Part shown: one piece after another, positions 1 through 8,186 of the stretch
How positions within the stretch are numbered: position 1 is the first letter of the stretch
Layout: the number at the start of each line of letters is the position of its first letter
From: JARBUG01 sp035628915
Lineage (GTDB): Bacteria; Bacillota; Sulfobacillia; Symbiobacteriales; Symbiobacteriaceae
Reading direction: 5' to 3'
DNA: 64,000 nt
Assembly (NCBI GenBank): GCA_035628915.1
Contig: DASPIW010000053.1
Span: 186,001-250,000, forward strand
Position numbers and translations under genes: made by a program
Notes under the pieces: generated by a model
Databases searched by the model: none
The model's input: the letters and a program-made list of their open reading frames with translations, nothing else
Told to the model about the DNA's origin: nothing

Positions 1-1506
1 GGAGATGCGCCCCAGCGGCACGCCCAGGACTTCGCTGGCGATCTGGCAGAGCGAGGCCGCCTGGCCGCCGCCCACGTCGGGCACGCCGCAGCGGATGGTC
101 AGCGAGCCGTCGGTCTCGAAGCCGGCCCAGGCGCTGGACCAGTCCTTCAGCCAGACGATGCGGCCATAGGCGCCCATTTCGCACGCAATGCCGCGGCCGA
201 CCTTGCAGTGCGGCGCCGACGGCGCCGGCGTGGGCCCCAGCAGCTCCAGGGCCTTCTCCGTACATTCCGGCAGGGCAATGTAGGTCTCGGCCTTCTGGCC
301 CACGGCGAACATTTCGCCCTGCTTCAGCCAGTTCTTGGCCCGGAACTCGGCGGGATCCATGCCCAGCGCCCGCGCCACCTCGTCCATCTGCGACTCGTAG
401 GCGAAGCAGGGCTGCGGGGCGCCGAAGCCGCGGAACGCGCTGGAGGGCACGTTGTTGGTGTAGGCCGACGTGGCATCAACCTTCACGTTCGGCACGTCAT
501 ACGGCCCGCAGGCGTTCACGGTGGAGTACATCAGTACCAGCGGACTCAAATAGGCATAGGCGCCGGAGTCGGAGATCAGCTCGACTTCCTGGGCGGTGAT
601 CTCACCGGTTTTTTTGGCGCCGGTCTTGTAGCGCATCCAGTAAGGGTGCCGCTTGGTACGGGCCATGATCGCCTCTTCGCGGCTCCAGACCATCTTGACC
701 GGACGCCCGGTGTGCATGGCCAGCAGCCCGATGTAGAGCTCCAGAATCACGTCTTCCCGGCCGCCGAAGCCGCCGCCGACGTAGGTGCCAATGGTGCGCA
801 CTTTGTTTTCGGGCAGCCCCAGCACTTTGGCGACGCCGCGGTAATGCTCAATGACCTGGGTGGCGTAGCGAATGCAGAGCACGCCGTCAGCATCGATCCA
901 GGCGACGCCGGCGTCCGGCTCCAGGTAGGCGTGCTCCTGCCAGGAGGTGCGGTACTCCCGCTCCACGATCACATCCGCTTCAGCGAAGCCCTTCTCCATG
1001 TCGCCGCGGCGGATCCGCCACGACGACAGGGCGTTGCCGGACTCATGCACGGGCGGCGCCCCCGGCTCCAGGGCCTTCTTCTGCTCGTAAACACCCGGCA
1101 GCAGTTCATACTCGACTTCGATCAAGTCGACCGCCGCCTGTGCAATCTCCTCGGTTTCAGCGGCCACCAGGGCGATGGGCTCGCCCTGAAAGCGGACGCG
1201 GCCGTCCGCGAGCACGTTCATGGCCGACCGGAGCCGTCCCACGGCCGTGGTCTGCCCCGGCACGTCGGTCCAGAGCGTGTTGTTGGGCACATCCTTGGCG
1301 GTCAGCACCGCCACCACGCCGGGCAGCGCCTCGGCCTTGCTGGTATCAACCCGCACCAGGCGGGCCGAGGGGTGGGCGCTCCGCTTGATCTTGCTGTGCA
1401 GCATGCCCGGCATCGACCATTCGGCAGCGTAGCGGGTCCGGGCGGCTACTTTGTCCCAGGCGTCGTGCCGGGGCACACTCTGCCCGATGATGCGAAACTC
1501 GCTCAT
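1..1506 (-). CDS. Xanthine dehydrogenase-type molybdenum-binding subunit, set 1 (3' end cut by window)
   Basis: Large molybdopterin-binding subunit of a three-subunit molybdenum hydroxylase, expected to hydroxylate a purine such as hypoxanthine or xanthine in the cytoplasm. The frame opens at ATG 1506-1504 and stays open to the window edge (502 codons; the family has about 760, so the C-terminal third with the catalytic Glu lies outside). Seen: the N-terminal aldehyde oxidase/xanthine dehydrogenase a/b hammerhead region, then the molybdopterin motif GGGFGG at residues 244-249. The start overlaps the stop of the upstream 2Fe-2S subunit by 4 bp (ATGA), so the two are translationally coupled. 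The substrate is inferred from the allantoinase, AllC-like and PucR neighbours. Confidence 0.9.
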   Translation of the reverse strand, partial: MSEFRIIGQSVPRHDAWDKVAARTRYAAEWSMPGMLHSKIKRSAHPSARLVRVDTSKAEALPGVVAVLTAKDVPNNTLWTDVPGQTTAVGRLRSAMNVLADGRVRFQGEPIALVAAETEEIAQAAVDLIEVEYELLPGVYEQKKALEPGAPPVHESGNALSSWRIRRGDMEKGFAEADVIVEREYRTSWQEHAYLEPDAGVAWIDADGVLCIRYATQVIEHYRGVAKVLGLPENKVRTIGTYVGGGFGGREDVILELYIGLLAMHTGRPVKMVWSREEAIMARTKRHPYWMRYKTGAKKTGEITAQEVELISDSGAYAYLSPLVLMYSTVNACGPYDVPNVKVDATSAYTNNVPSSAFRGFGAPQPCFAYESQMDEVARALGMDPAEFRAKNWLKQGEMFAVGQKAETYIALPECTEKALELLGPTPAPSAPHCKVGRGIACEMGAYGRIVWLKDWSSAWAGFETDGSLTIRCGVPDVGGGQAASLCQIASEVLGVPLGRIS

Positions 1507-2000
1507 GCGCCGCCCTCCTCTCGCTCCGCCACTACCTTTGCCGCAGCCGCGATGGAGTCCACGATCTTGGTGTAGCCCGTGCACCGGCAAAGGTTGCCGC
1601 TGATGCTCTCGCGGATCTCTTCGCGGGTGGGGTTGGGGTTCTCCTTGAGCAGTTCGGCGCCGGCGACGACCATGCCCGGTGTGCAGTAACCGCACTGCAC
1701 GCCGCCGTTGTGGACAAACGCGTCCAGCAGCGGCGCCGTCCCGGGGTCATTGCCTACCCCCTTGACGGTGACCACCTCGCAGCCTTCGGCCTGACCGACG
1801 GGGACGAGGCAGGAGTTGACGGCAACGCCATCGAGCAGCACGGCGCAGGTGCCGCAGTCGCCCTGGGAACACCCGTCCTTCACTTCATAGGCAAAGAGCC
1901 CTTCACGCAGGGCGTGCAGCAGGCTCCAGTGCTCGGGAACGGTGGCGGTGACCGGCTTGCCGTTCAGAGTAAAAGCGACGGAGATCGTCCGGAAGTCCAT
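1503..2000 (-). CDS. Xanthine dehydrogenase-type [2Fe-2S] subunit, set 1
   Basis: Small electron-transfer subunit of the molybdenum hydroxylase, 165 aa, the normal family length. An N-terminal plant-type ferredoxin domain carries Cys44, Cys49, Cys52 and Cys64. The C-terminal four-helix domain carries the second cluster ligands Cys103, Cys106, Cys138 and Cys140 in the usual CGYCTPGM and CRCTGY contexts. It passes electrons from the Mo site to FAD. It lies between the FAD subunit (24 bp upstream) and the Mo subunit (4-bp overlap) in the common order FAD, FeS, Mo. Confidence 0.95.
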   Translation of the reverse strand: MDFRTISVAFTLNGKPVTATVPEHWSLLHALREGLFAYEVKDGCSQGDCGTCAVLLDGVAVNSCLVPVGQAEGCEVVTVKGVGNDPGTAPLLDAFVHNGGVQCGYCTPGMVVAGAELLKENPNPTREEIRESISGNLCRCTGYTKIVDSIAAAAKVVAEREEGGA

Positions 2001-2024
2001 AGGTTAGCACCACCCTTTTTCAGG

Positions 2025-2882
2025 TCAAACCCTTTGGGCGCAGGCGGCCAGAATGTGGCGGCGCACCATCGCCTCCGCCACCCAGGTCCGGTACTCGGCC
2101 GTCGCGCGCACGTCGGAAATGGGGCGAATATCGGCACTCACTTTGGCGGCGGCAGCAGTTGCCACTTCATCGGTAATGCGGCGGCCCACCAGTTCGGCTT
2201 CCACGCTCGCTGCCCGCACTGCCGTGGGCGCCACGGCACCGAGAGCCACCCGGGCCCCCGTGCAGACCTCGTCGTCGAACTCCAGCACCACGGCGCCGCT
2301 GACGACGCTGATGGCCATGGCTTCCCGGAGGGCAAACTTGAAGTAGCTGCTGCGGGCCGTGGCCGGCAGCGCTGGAAAGGCGATTTCGGTGACCAGTTCG
2401 TTGGTGCGGCGGGCGGTCTTGCGCACGCCGGCCAGGAACTCGGCGAGCGGCAGGCGCCGGGCGGTGCCGCCGGGGCCGGCCAGGGCGACCTCGGCGCCCA
2501 GGGCCAGCAGGGGCGGGGCCAGGTCAGCCGCCGGGCTGGCGTCGCACAGGTTGCCGCCGACGGTCGCTCGGTTGCGGACCAGATGCCCGGCAAAGGTCTG
2601 AGCGGCGGAGGCGAGCACCTGTACGGTTTGCCGCAAATCGGACTGACGCAGCAGGTCGGTGACGGTGGTGAGGGCGCCGATGCGCACCCACCCGGCGTCC
2701 TGGCGGATGTACCGCAGGGGCAGCCGTGCGATATCGACCACCACCTCGGGCCGGGCCCGGCCGCTGCGGAAGTCAGGCATGAAGTTGGTGCCGCCGGCCA
2801 CGGGCATGGCGGCAGCACCATACTGCTGCAGCAGTGCCAGGGCCTCAGCGATGCTGGCGGCACGCTTAAAATGGTAGGACAT
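2025..2882 (-). CDS. Xanthine dehydrogenase-type FAD-binding subunit, set 1
   Basis: FAD subunit of the molybdenum hydroxylase, 285 aa, which hands electrons to NAD+ or another acceptor. Two flavin-binding signatures are visible: AGGTNF near residues 29-34 and TVGGNLCDASPAAD near 107-120. The start ATG at 2882 follows an AGGAGGTGATCC ribosome site, an unusually long match to the 16S 3' end, which suggests strong translation. First gene of the set-1 cassette; the allantoinase-like gene ends 22 bp upstream, so the cassette is probably co-transcribed with it. Confidence 0.93.
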   Translation of the reverse strand: MSYHFKRAASIAEALALLQQYGAAAMPVAGGTNFMPDFRSGRARPEVVVDIARLPLRYIRQDAGWVRIGALTTVTDLLRQSDLRQTVQVLASAAQTFAGHLVRNRATVGGNLCDASPAADLAPPLLALGAEVALAGPGGTARRLPLAEFLAGVRKTARRTNELVTEIAFPALPATARSSYFKFALREAMAISVVSGAVVLEFDDEVCTGARVALGAVAPTAVRAASVEAELVGRRITDEVATAAAAKVSADIRPISDVRATAEYRTWVAEAMVRRHILAACAQRV

Positions 2883-2904
2883 GCTGGATCACCTCCTCAT
2901 CGTG

Positions 2905-4314
2905 TTAGCCCAGCAGCGGGTCGCTGGGGGCCGTCGGGCGGATGAGCTGACCGGCGGGTTCGCCCAGCGGACGGCCATCCTGCATGATCTGGCGGCCCCG
3001 CAGGAAGGCGGCCACGGGCATGCCCTTGACCCGGATGCCGTGGAAGGGGTTCATCGGGTTTTTGCTGAGCAGCTCTTCCCGGGTCAGCACGTGTTCCTTT
3101 TTCATATCGACCACGGTGAAATCGGCGTCGGCGCCTACCCGGATGGCGCCCTTGCGGGGGTACAATCCGAACAGGCGGGCCGGGTTTTCCGACAGCAGTT
3201 GGGCGGCCTGGTTCAGCGTGATGCGCCCTTCATTGACGGCGTTTAGCATCAGCGGGACCATGGTCTGCACGCCGCAGGCGCCGGCGGGCGCCGCCCAGAT
3301 GTTCCCCTGCTTCTCCGCCAGGGTGTGGGGGGCGTGGTCGGAGCCAATGGCCTGAATGCGGCCCGCCCGGACCGCCGCCCAGAGCTCCTCGGCGTTGGCC
3401 TGCTCCCGGATGGGCGGCAGCACCTTCATGTCGATGCCCACCCGCCCGAAGTCCTCGGCGCCCAGCAACAGGTAGTGCGGGCAGGTCTCGCCGGTGACCC
3501 GGACGCCCCGGGCGCGGGCCCGGTCCACGAGCACGGTCCCTGCGTGAGCCGACATGTGCAGAATGTGCAGGTGCACTCCCGTGGCCCCGGCCAACTCGAT
3601 GCCGGCGTTGATCGTCATCAGTTCGGTAAAGGGCGGCCGGGACCGCAGGAACGCTTCATATGAAGTTGGGTTTGCATCCCGCTCACGGGAAGCGAGGCGG
3701 GTAATAACGCTGTGGTTCTCGGCGTGCACGGAGACCAGGCGCCCGGTAGCCGCCACCGTCTCGAACATCTCGTAAATCTGGCCTTCGTCCGGGGGCATGA
3801 TCACGTCGTCGCCCGGCTTGAAGTTGTAAACCAGGGCCAGGGTCTTCGGGTTGAGGCCGTAGCCCCAGAAGAGCTTGTACCCGACGACGCCGGCTTGCGC
3901 CATCTCCGCGATGTGGGCGCGGTTGGCGTCGCCCAGCACCAGGCCCCAGAGGCCGAAGTCGACGAACGCCTTCGGGGCCAGGTATTCGGCCTTCGCCGCG
4001 AAACTGGCCGCATCGATCACGGGCGGAACGGTATTGGGCATCTCCAGTACCGTGGTAACGCCACCGGCCGCGGCCGACCGCGTCGAGTGGGCGAAGTCTT
4101 CCTTATGCTCGGCGCCCGGGTCCCGGGTGTGCATATGCTCATCGATGACGCCGGGCAGCACCACAAGGCCCGTGGCATCGTAGACCGCCGCGGCCTCCAG
4201 GCCGGACAGGTCGCCCACCGCCACCACCTTGCCGCCGCGCACGGCGACATCGGCCGTATACGAATCCCGGGGCGTTACTACCGTGCCGCCGCGAAGAATC
4301 AAATCTGCCAACAC
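2905..4314 (-). CDS. allB: Allantoinase-like cyclic amidohydrolase (dihydroorotase/hydantoinase superfamily)
   Basis: Predicted metal-dependent amidohydrolase opening the hydantoin ring of allantoin to allantoate. The 469-aa protein has the superfamily metal ligands: His60 and His62 in DEHMHTRDPG, the bridging Lys147 in GYKLFWGY, His197 in HAEN, a His in HLHILHMS near 250, and Asp326 in GSDHAPH. GTG start at 4314; the gene abuts the ABC ATPase upstream. The family also contains dihydroorotases and D-hydantoinases, which sequence alone does not exclude, particularly with an orotate-phosphoribosyltransferase-like gene nearby. The xanthine dehydrogenases, AllC-type amidohydrolase and PucR regulator favour allantoinase. 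Confidence 0.8.
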   Translation of the reverse strand: MLADLILRGGTVVTPRDSYTADVAVRGGKVVAVGDLSGLEAAAVYDATGLVVLPGVIDEHMHTRDPGAEHKEDFAHSTRSAAAGGVTTVLEMPNTVPPVIDAASFAAKAEYLAPKAFVDFGLWGLVLGDANRAHIAEMAQAGVVGYKLFWGYGLNPKTLALVYNFKPGDDVIMPPDEGQIYEMFETVAATGRLVSVHAENHSVITRLASRERDANPTSYEAFLRSRPPFTELMTINAGIELAGATGVHLHILHMSAHAGTVLVDRARARGVRVTGETCPHYLLLGAEDFGRVGIDMKVLPPIREQANAEELWAAVRAGRIQAIGSDHAPHTLAEKQGNIWAAPAGACGVQTMVPLMLNAVNEGRITLNQAAQLLSENPARLFGLYPRKGAIRVGADADFTVVDMKKEHVLTREELLSKNPMNPFHGIRVKGMPVAAFLRGRQIMQDGRPLGEPAGQLIRPTAPSDPLLG

Positions 4315-4320
4315 GATTCG

Positions 4321-5049
4321 TTACCCCTTTGCCGCTTGCTTATGGGCCTGCAGGTAGGACTGCTGCACCACGGGCGACTCGAGCAGTTCCGCCCGGCTGC
4401 CCGCCATGACGACGGCGCCTTTCTGCATGATGTAGCCCCGGTCCGAAACGTTGAGCGCCTTGGTGGCGCTCTGCTCCACCAGCAGGATCGTCAGCTTGCC
4501 TTCGCTTTTGATCTGCTCGATGGTCTTGAAGACCTCCTCGACCATCAGCGGGGAGAGGCCCAGCGAGGGCTCATCCATCAACAGCAGCTGCGGTTCGCCC
4601 AGCAGCCCCCGGGCGATGGCCAGCATGCAGCGCTCGCCGCCGCTAAGCGTGCCCGCCTTCTGCCGGGACCGCTCCTTAAGGCGGGGGAACCGTTCATACA
4701 GCTCGCCCATGCGGCGGGCGATCCGGACCTGGTCGTTCTGAAAGTAAGCGCCGAAGCGCAGGTTCTCTTCCACGGTCATTTTCGGGAACATACCGCCATC
4801 CTGCGGCACCATGGCGATTCCGCTCTGGACGATTTTGTGGGACGGTTGCCCGTCAATGCGGACGCCGTTGAAATGGATGGCGCCGGCGACCGGCTTGACC
4901 AGCCCCAGAATCGTCTTGAGCAGCGTGGTCTTGCCCACGCCGTTGGCGCCCAGTACGCAGACGACTTCGCCCCGGTTGACTTCCGCCGTGACCTGCTGGA
5001 GCATCGGGATCTTTCCGTAATACGTGGAGATGCCCTGAATGCTTAACAT
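4321..5049 (-). CDS. Branched-chain-type ABC transporter ATPase (LivF family)
   Basis: One of two ATPases of a branched-chain amino acid-type (HAAT) importer. The 242-aa protein has a full set of motifs: Walker A GANGVGKTT at 34-42, signature LSGGE at 135-139, and Walker B LLLMDE near 155-160. It sits directly downstream of the LivG-type ATPase (2-bp gap) in the leftward operon. Members of this transporter class also import urea, amides and purine-like compounds. The surrounding genes suggest a ureide or purine rather than leucine, but the substrate cannot be read from the sequence. Confidence 0.92.
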   Translation of the reverse strand: MLSIQGISTYYGKIPMLQQVTAEVNRGEVVCVLGANGVGKTTLLKTILGLVKPVAGAIHFNGVRIDGQPSHKIVQSGIAMVPQDGGMFPKMTVEENLRFGAYFQNDQVRIARRMGELYERFPRLKERSRQKAGTLSGGERCMLAIARGLLGEPQLLLMDEPSLGLSPLMVEEVFKTIEQIKSEGKLTILLVEQSATKALNVSDRGYIMQKGAVVMAGSRAELLESPVVQQSYLQAHKQAAKG

Positions 5050-5051
5050 GT

Positions 5052-5825
5052 CTACGCGCTCCCTCCCAGGTAGGCCCGAATGACCTCTTCGTTCTCAGCC
5101 ACCTCGGCGTAGGAGCCTTCGGCAATCTTCTTGCCGGCGTTGAAGACGACCACCCGGCTGGTCACTTCCGCCATGACGTCCATGTCGTGCTCGATGATGA
5201 TGATGCTGACTTCCGGCGACCGCCGCCGGATCCGCTCAATGTCCTGCATCATCTTCGCCGTCTCTTCCGGGTTCAGACCGGCAGAGGGCTCGTCCAGCAG
5301 AATCAGAGCCGGCTCGGAGACCATGGCACGGCAGATCTCAATCCGGCGCCGGTCGATGTGCGCAATGGAGCGGACCCGCTCGTAGCACCGGCTGACCAGA
5401 TCTTCATTGAAGTAGCTCAGGTACTCCAGCGCCTTCTCGATGCCGACCTTCAGTTCGGCATCGACCTTGCGGGGCCGGAAGACGGCGTCCTGCCAGGTCG
5501 TCGTCTGCCGGGAGTACAGGCCGCTCAGCACATTGTCCAGCACGCTCAGGTTCCAACAGAGCCGGCTGCTCTGAAACGTCCGGGCCACCCCCATCTGCCG
5601 GATGGCGTCGGGCGACAGGCCGCCGATCTCCTGACCCCTAAACTTGACGGAGCCGCGCGTCAGCCGGTAAATGCCGGTCAGCAGGTTGAAAAACGTCGTC
5701 TTGCCGGAACCGTTGGGGCCAATCAGCCCGACAACTTCACCCGGTCCCATCGCAAAATCCACAGAGTTGACAGCCCAAAGGCCACCGAAGTTGATGGCCA
5801 CATCCTGTGCGTGGAGCAGTCCCAC
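5052..5825 (-). CDS. Branched-chain-type ABC transporter ATPase (LivG family) with degenerate signature motif
   Basis: Second ATPase of the importer, 257 aa. Walker A GPNGSGKT is intact at 36-43 and the Walker B/D-loop region (LLDEPSAGLNPEET) is normal. The ABC signature, normally LPYGQQRRLE or similar in LivG, reads SIAHIDRRRIE at about 153-163, so the conserved Gly that contacts the other subunit's ATP is Ile. Reading the DNA directly at about 5340-5380 confirms this. The partner LivF has an intact LSGGE, so the heterodimer may have one active and one degenerate ATP site. GTG start at 5825 behind a GGGAGGGG ribosome site. Confidence 0.9.
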   Translation of the reverse strand: MGLLHAQDVAINFGGLWAVNSVDFAMGPGEVVGLIGPNGSGKTTFFNLLTGIYRLTRGSVKFRGQEIGGLSPDAIRQMGVARTFQSSRLCWNLSVLDNVLSGLYSRQTTTWQDAVFRPRKVDAELKVGIEKALEYLSYFNEDLVSRCYERVRSIAHIDRRRIEICRAMVSEPALILLDEPSAGLNPEETAKMMQDIERIRRRSPEVSIIIIEHDMDVMAEVTSRVVVFNAGKKIAEGSYAEVAENEEVIRAYLGGSA

Positions 5826-5852
5826 GGACTGAACCCCTCCCTTCCCGGCGGC

Positions 5853-7058
5853 TTACTTCGGCAGCTGCAGGTCGTACCGGCGGACCCGCTTGGGCATCAG
5901 CCCGTCCGGCCGGAACAGCAGTACGCAGAGCAGAATCAGCCCGTACAGCAGCATACGGTAGTCGGTGAATCCGCCCAGTTTCTCGTCGATCAGCGTCAGC
6001 AGCACAGACCCGACCACCACGCCGAGCACGTTGTCCGGCCCACCCAGAATCACTGACGAAATGATGATCAGCGATTTGGAGAAGCTGAAGTCCTCGGGCC
6101 CGATGAAGCTGATGTAGTGGGCATAGAGTGCACCGGCCAGCCCGGAGAAGGCACCGCCCATACAGAACGCAATCAGCTTGGCCCTGGCCGGGTTGATGCC
6201 CTGGCAGTTGCCGGCGATTTCGTCCTCGCCGATGGTGTTCCAGGCCAGGCCCACCCGCGACAGGTGCAGCCGGGAAGCCACATAGCCGCAGACGAGCAGC
6301 ATGGCGGCCGTCAGATAAAAGTAAAGCGCCTGGTAGGGCAGCTTGTAGACGACCAGCCAGAAGGAGTCCCGGAACGAGAGCGGCCCAATGCTGTAGGGCG
6401 GAATGGCGGCAATGCCGTTCGGCCCCCCGACGGCGTCGGTGTTGACCAGCAGCAGCCCGAAGACCAACTGCAGGGCCATGGTCACCAGGGACAGGTAGTA
6501 GCCTTTGGTCTTGAGCGTCGCCACACCGACGACATACGCCAGTACCACGGTGGTCACGACGGCGACCGGTAGGCCCAGCCAGGGGCTGAGGCCGGTTTTG
6601 GTGGCTAGCAGGGCCGAGGAGTAGGCGCCCATGCCAAAGAAGGCGCCGCATGCGAAGTTGACCATGTCGGTGCTGCCCATTTGGAAGTTGAGCCCCAGCG
6701 CTACAATGCCGGCCAGGCAGGCCATGACGGCGATGTGAATCAGGTAGGGGCTTTGCCGCATGGGAATCGGCAGTACCAGGAGCACCAGCCCGAAGGAGAG
6801 CAGGGACACGGCCTTATGCCGAGCATGCAGTTCATAGAGCCGGTCGGCCAATCCGACCTTGTCCAGATAGACCAACACGACAACCACGCCCGCCACTGCG
6901 GCCATGGAGACGGCAAACTCGCCGGATACCGCCAGATAGAGCCACAGCCCGGCAGCGAGGGCCAGCCCCGCTACTGCCAGCAGCGAAGTGGGCAGGCGCC
7001 GCCCTGGCGTGGCGGACGGGCGCCACTGGGGCGTGGTGGATTCTTTAGGGTTGATCAA
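5853..7058 (-). CDS. Branched-chain-type ABC transporter permease (LivM family)
   Basis: Integral membrane permease, 401 aa, with a hydrophilic N-terminus of about 30 residues and then roughly ten hydrophobic segments. It contains the LivM-type stretch GLNFQMGSTDMVNFACGAFF and ends with a short basic tail. The likely start is TTG at 7058, with a GGGGGGA stretch about 10 nt upstream; a later start cannot be excluded. Forms the channel with the LivH-type permease encoded just upstream. Confidence 0.9.
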   Translation of the reverse strand: MINPKESTTPQWRPSATPGRRLPTSLLAVAGLALAAGLWLYLAVSGEFAVSMAAVAGVVVVLVYLDKVGLADRLYELHARHKAVSLLSFGLVLLVLPIPMRQSPYLIHIAVMACLAGIVALGLNFQMGSTDMVNFACGAFFGMGAYSSALLATKTGLSPWLGLPVAVVTTVVLAYVVGVATLKTKGYYLSLVTMALQLVFGLLLVNTDAVGGPNGIAAIPPYSIGPLSFRDSFWLVVYKLPYQALYFYLTAAMLLVCGYVASRLHLSRVGLAWNTIGEDEIAGNCQGINPARAKLIAFCMGGAFSGLAGALYAHYISFIGPEDFSFSKSLIIISSVILGGPDNVLGVVVGSVLLTLIDEKLGGFTDYRMLLYGLILLCVLLFRPDGLMPKRVRRYDLQLPK

Positions 7059-7098
7059 GGGCTATCGGTCCCCCCGCTCGTGTCATCTCCCGTACCGT

Positions 7099-8019
7099 TC
7101 AGACCTTCTCGATGTGCTTTTCGCCCAGAATCCCTTCCGGCTTGAACACGATGAAGAGCACCAGCACGAGGAAAGCGAATACGCTGCCATAAGCGGTGCC
7201 GCCCGGGACATAGCCGGTTACAAAGACTTCGACAAACGCGATCACCATGGAGCCCACAATCGCACCATAGGTGTTGCCAAGCCCGCCCACGACCGCGGCG
7301 GAGAAGCCTTTGACACCGTACATAGAGCCCATGTCGAAGCGGACAATGCTGTAGTAGGAACCAATCAGGAATCCGCCGATGCCCAGCAGGAGCCCGCCGA
7401 GCACAAATGTCAGCGTAATGGTTTTTGACAGATCGATACCGACCGTACGGGCGGCCTCGCGGTTCTGGGCGATGGCTTGCATCGCCTTGCCCAGCTTCGT
7501 CCGGGTGACGAACAGGTAGAGCAGGGTGAGCAGGCCCAGGGTGACGCCGATTACGATCAGGTTCTTGTACGATAGAATGCCAATATCAAACAGAGCGCCC
7601 CGGGGCATCAGATCGGGGAACGACTGCGGGTTACGGCCCTGCGGGTAGAACAGGCCGATCAGTTCCCGGATGACCACGCCCAGGGCAATCGTGGTCAGGA
7701 GCGGAATCAGGGTGGAGCCGTTCTCGTAAGGCTTGATGGCCACCCGGTAGGAGACCACCGACAGCGCTGCGCACAGCAGTGCGGACCCGGCCACCAGCAG
7801 GAGAACCAACGCCCAGGCGGGGAGCACGCCGGCCAGGCCCAGCGCCGCCACGGTGCCGTTAAGCACCAGCAGGGCAAAGGAGCCCGAAATGGCGATGTCG
7901 CCCACGCAGAAGACCACTTTGTCGATGACGCCGAAGAAAAGCGAGAAGCCTACCGCCGCGAGGGTGTAGCAGCACCCGAGGAGCACGGCGTTCATGATCT
8001 GCTCGGCTAGTACAGACAC
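7099..8019 (-). CDS. Branched-chain-type ABC transporter permease (LivH family)
   Basis: Integral membrane permease, 306 aa, the usual LivH length. Visible family features are the N-terminal NAVLLGCCYTLAAVGFSLFF segment and the conserved GVKGFSAAVVGGLGN stretch near residue 230 that contacts the ATPases. GTG start at 8019. It is separated from the solute-binding protein gene by 167 bp holding two strong hairpins, a common arrangement for making binding protein in excess of permease. Confidence 0.92.
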   Translation of the reverse strand: MSVLAEQIMNAVLLGCCYTLAAVGFSLFFGVIDKVVFCVGDIAISGSFALLVLNGTVAALGLAGVLPAWALVLLLVAGSALLCAALSVVSYRVAIKPYENGSTLIPLLTTIALGVVIRELIGLFYPQGRNPQSFPDLMPRGALFDIGILSYKNLIVIGVTLGLLTLLYLFVTRTKLGKAMQAIAQNREAARTVGIDLSKTITLTFVLGGLLLGIGGFLIGSYYSIVRFDMGSMYGVKGFSAAVVGGLGNTYGAIVGSMVIAFVEVFVTGYVPGGTAYGSVFAFLVLVLFIVFKPEGILGEKHIEKV

Positions 8020-8050
8020 ACTGATCTTCCTCCCGTTTCGTCAGGCTCGA

Positions 8051-8088
8051 ACCGTTTCCGTCGGCCAGGAGTAACGGACGGAAACGGT
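8051..8088 (-). promoter_or_regulatory. Intercistronic hairpin before livH-type gene
   Basis: Perfect 12-bp inverted repeat (ACCGTTTCCGTC paired with GACGGAAACGGT) with a 14-nt loop, just upstream of the permease gene. There is no U-tract, so it is more likely an mRNA-stabilising or processing structure, or a protein site, than a full terminator. Confidence 0.5.
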
Positions 8089-8132
8089 CCGACCCTTCCT
8101 TCAACTCCGCTCGTTCCCGTACGGCGCCCTGC

Positions 8133-8159
8133 CCGCCGCGGGGCTGACCCCCGCGGCGG
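8133..8159 (-). promoter_or_regulatory. GC-rich hairpin after the solute-binding protein gene
   Basis: Perfect 11-bp stem (CCGCCGCGGGG paired with CCCCGCGGCGG) with a 5-nt loop, about 28 bp past the stop of the binding-protein gene. It has no U-run. With the second hairpin at 8051-8088 it probably protects the binding-protein mRNA 3' end and lowers read-through into the permease genes. Confidence 0.55.
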
Positions 8160-8186
8160 ACGGACGCAGTTCAGCGGGAGGTGCTG

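Noticed and set aside
208..1575. Long open frame on the plus strand opposite the set-1 xanthine dehydrogenase
   Set aside because: Arg/Gly/His-rich product with no family likeness. The minus frame encodes clear molybdenum-hydroxylase motifs; this is a high-GC shadow, as are similar long frames opposite most leftward genes.
2905..4314. Dihydroorotase of pyrimidine synthesis
   Set aside because: Not excluded by motifs, but the locus (xanthine dehydrogenases, AllC-type enzyme, PucR) fits allantoinase better and no other pyr synthesis genes are near.
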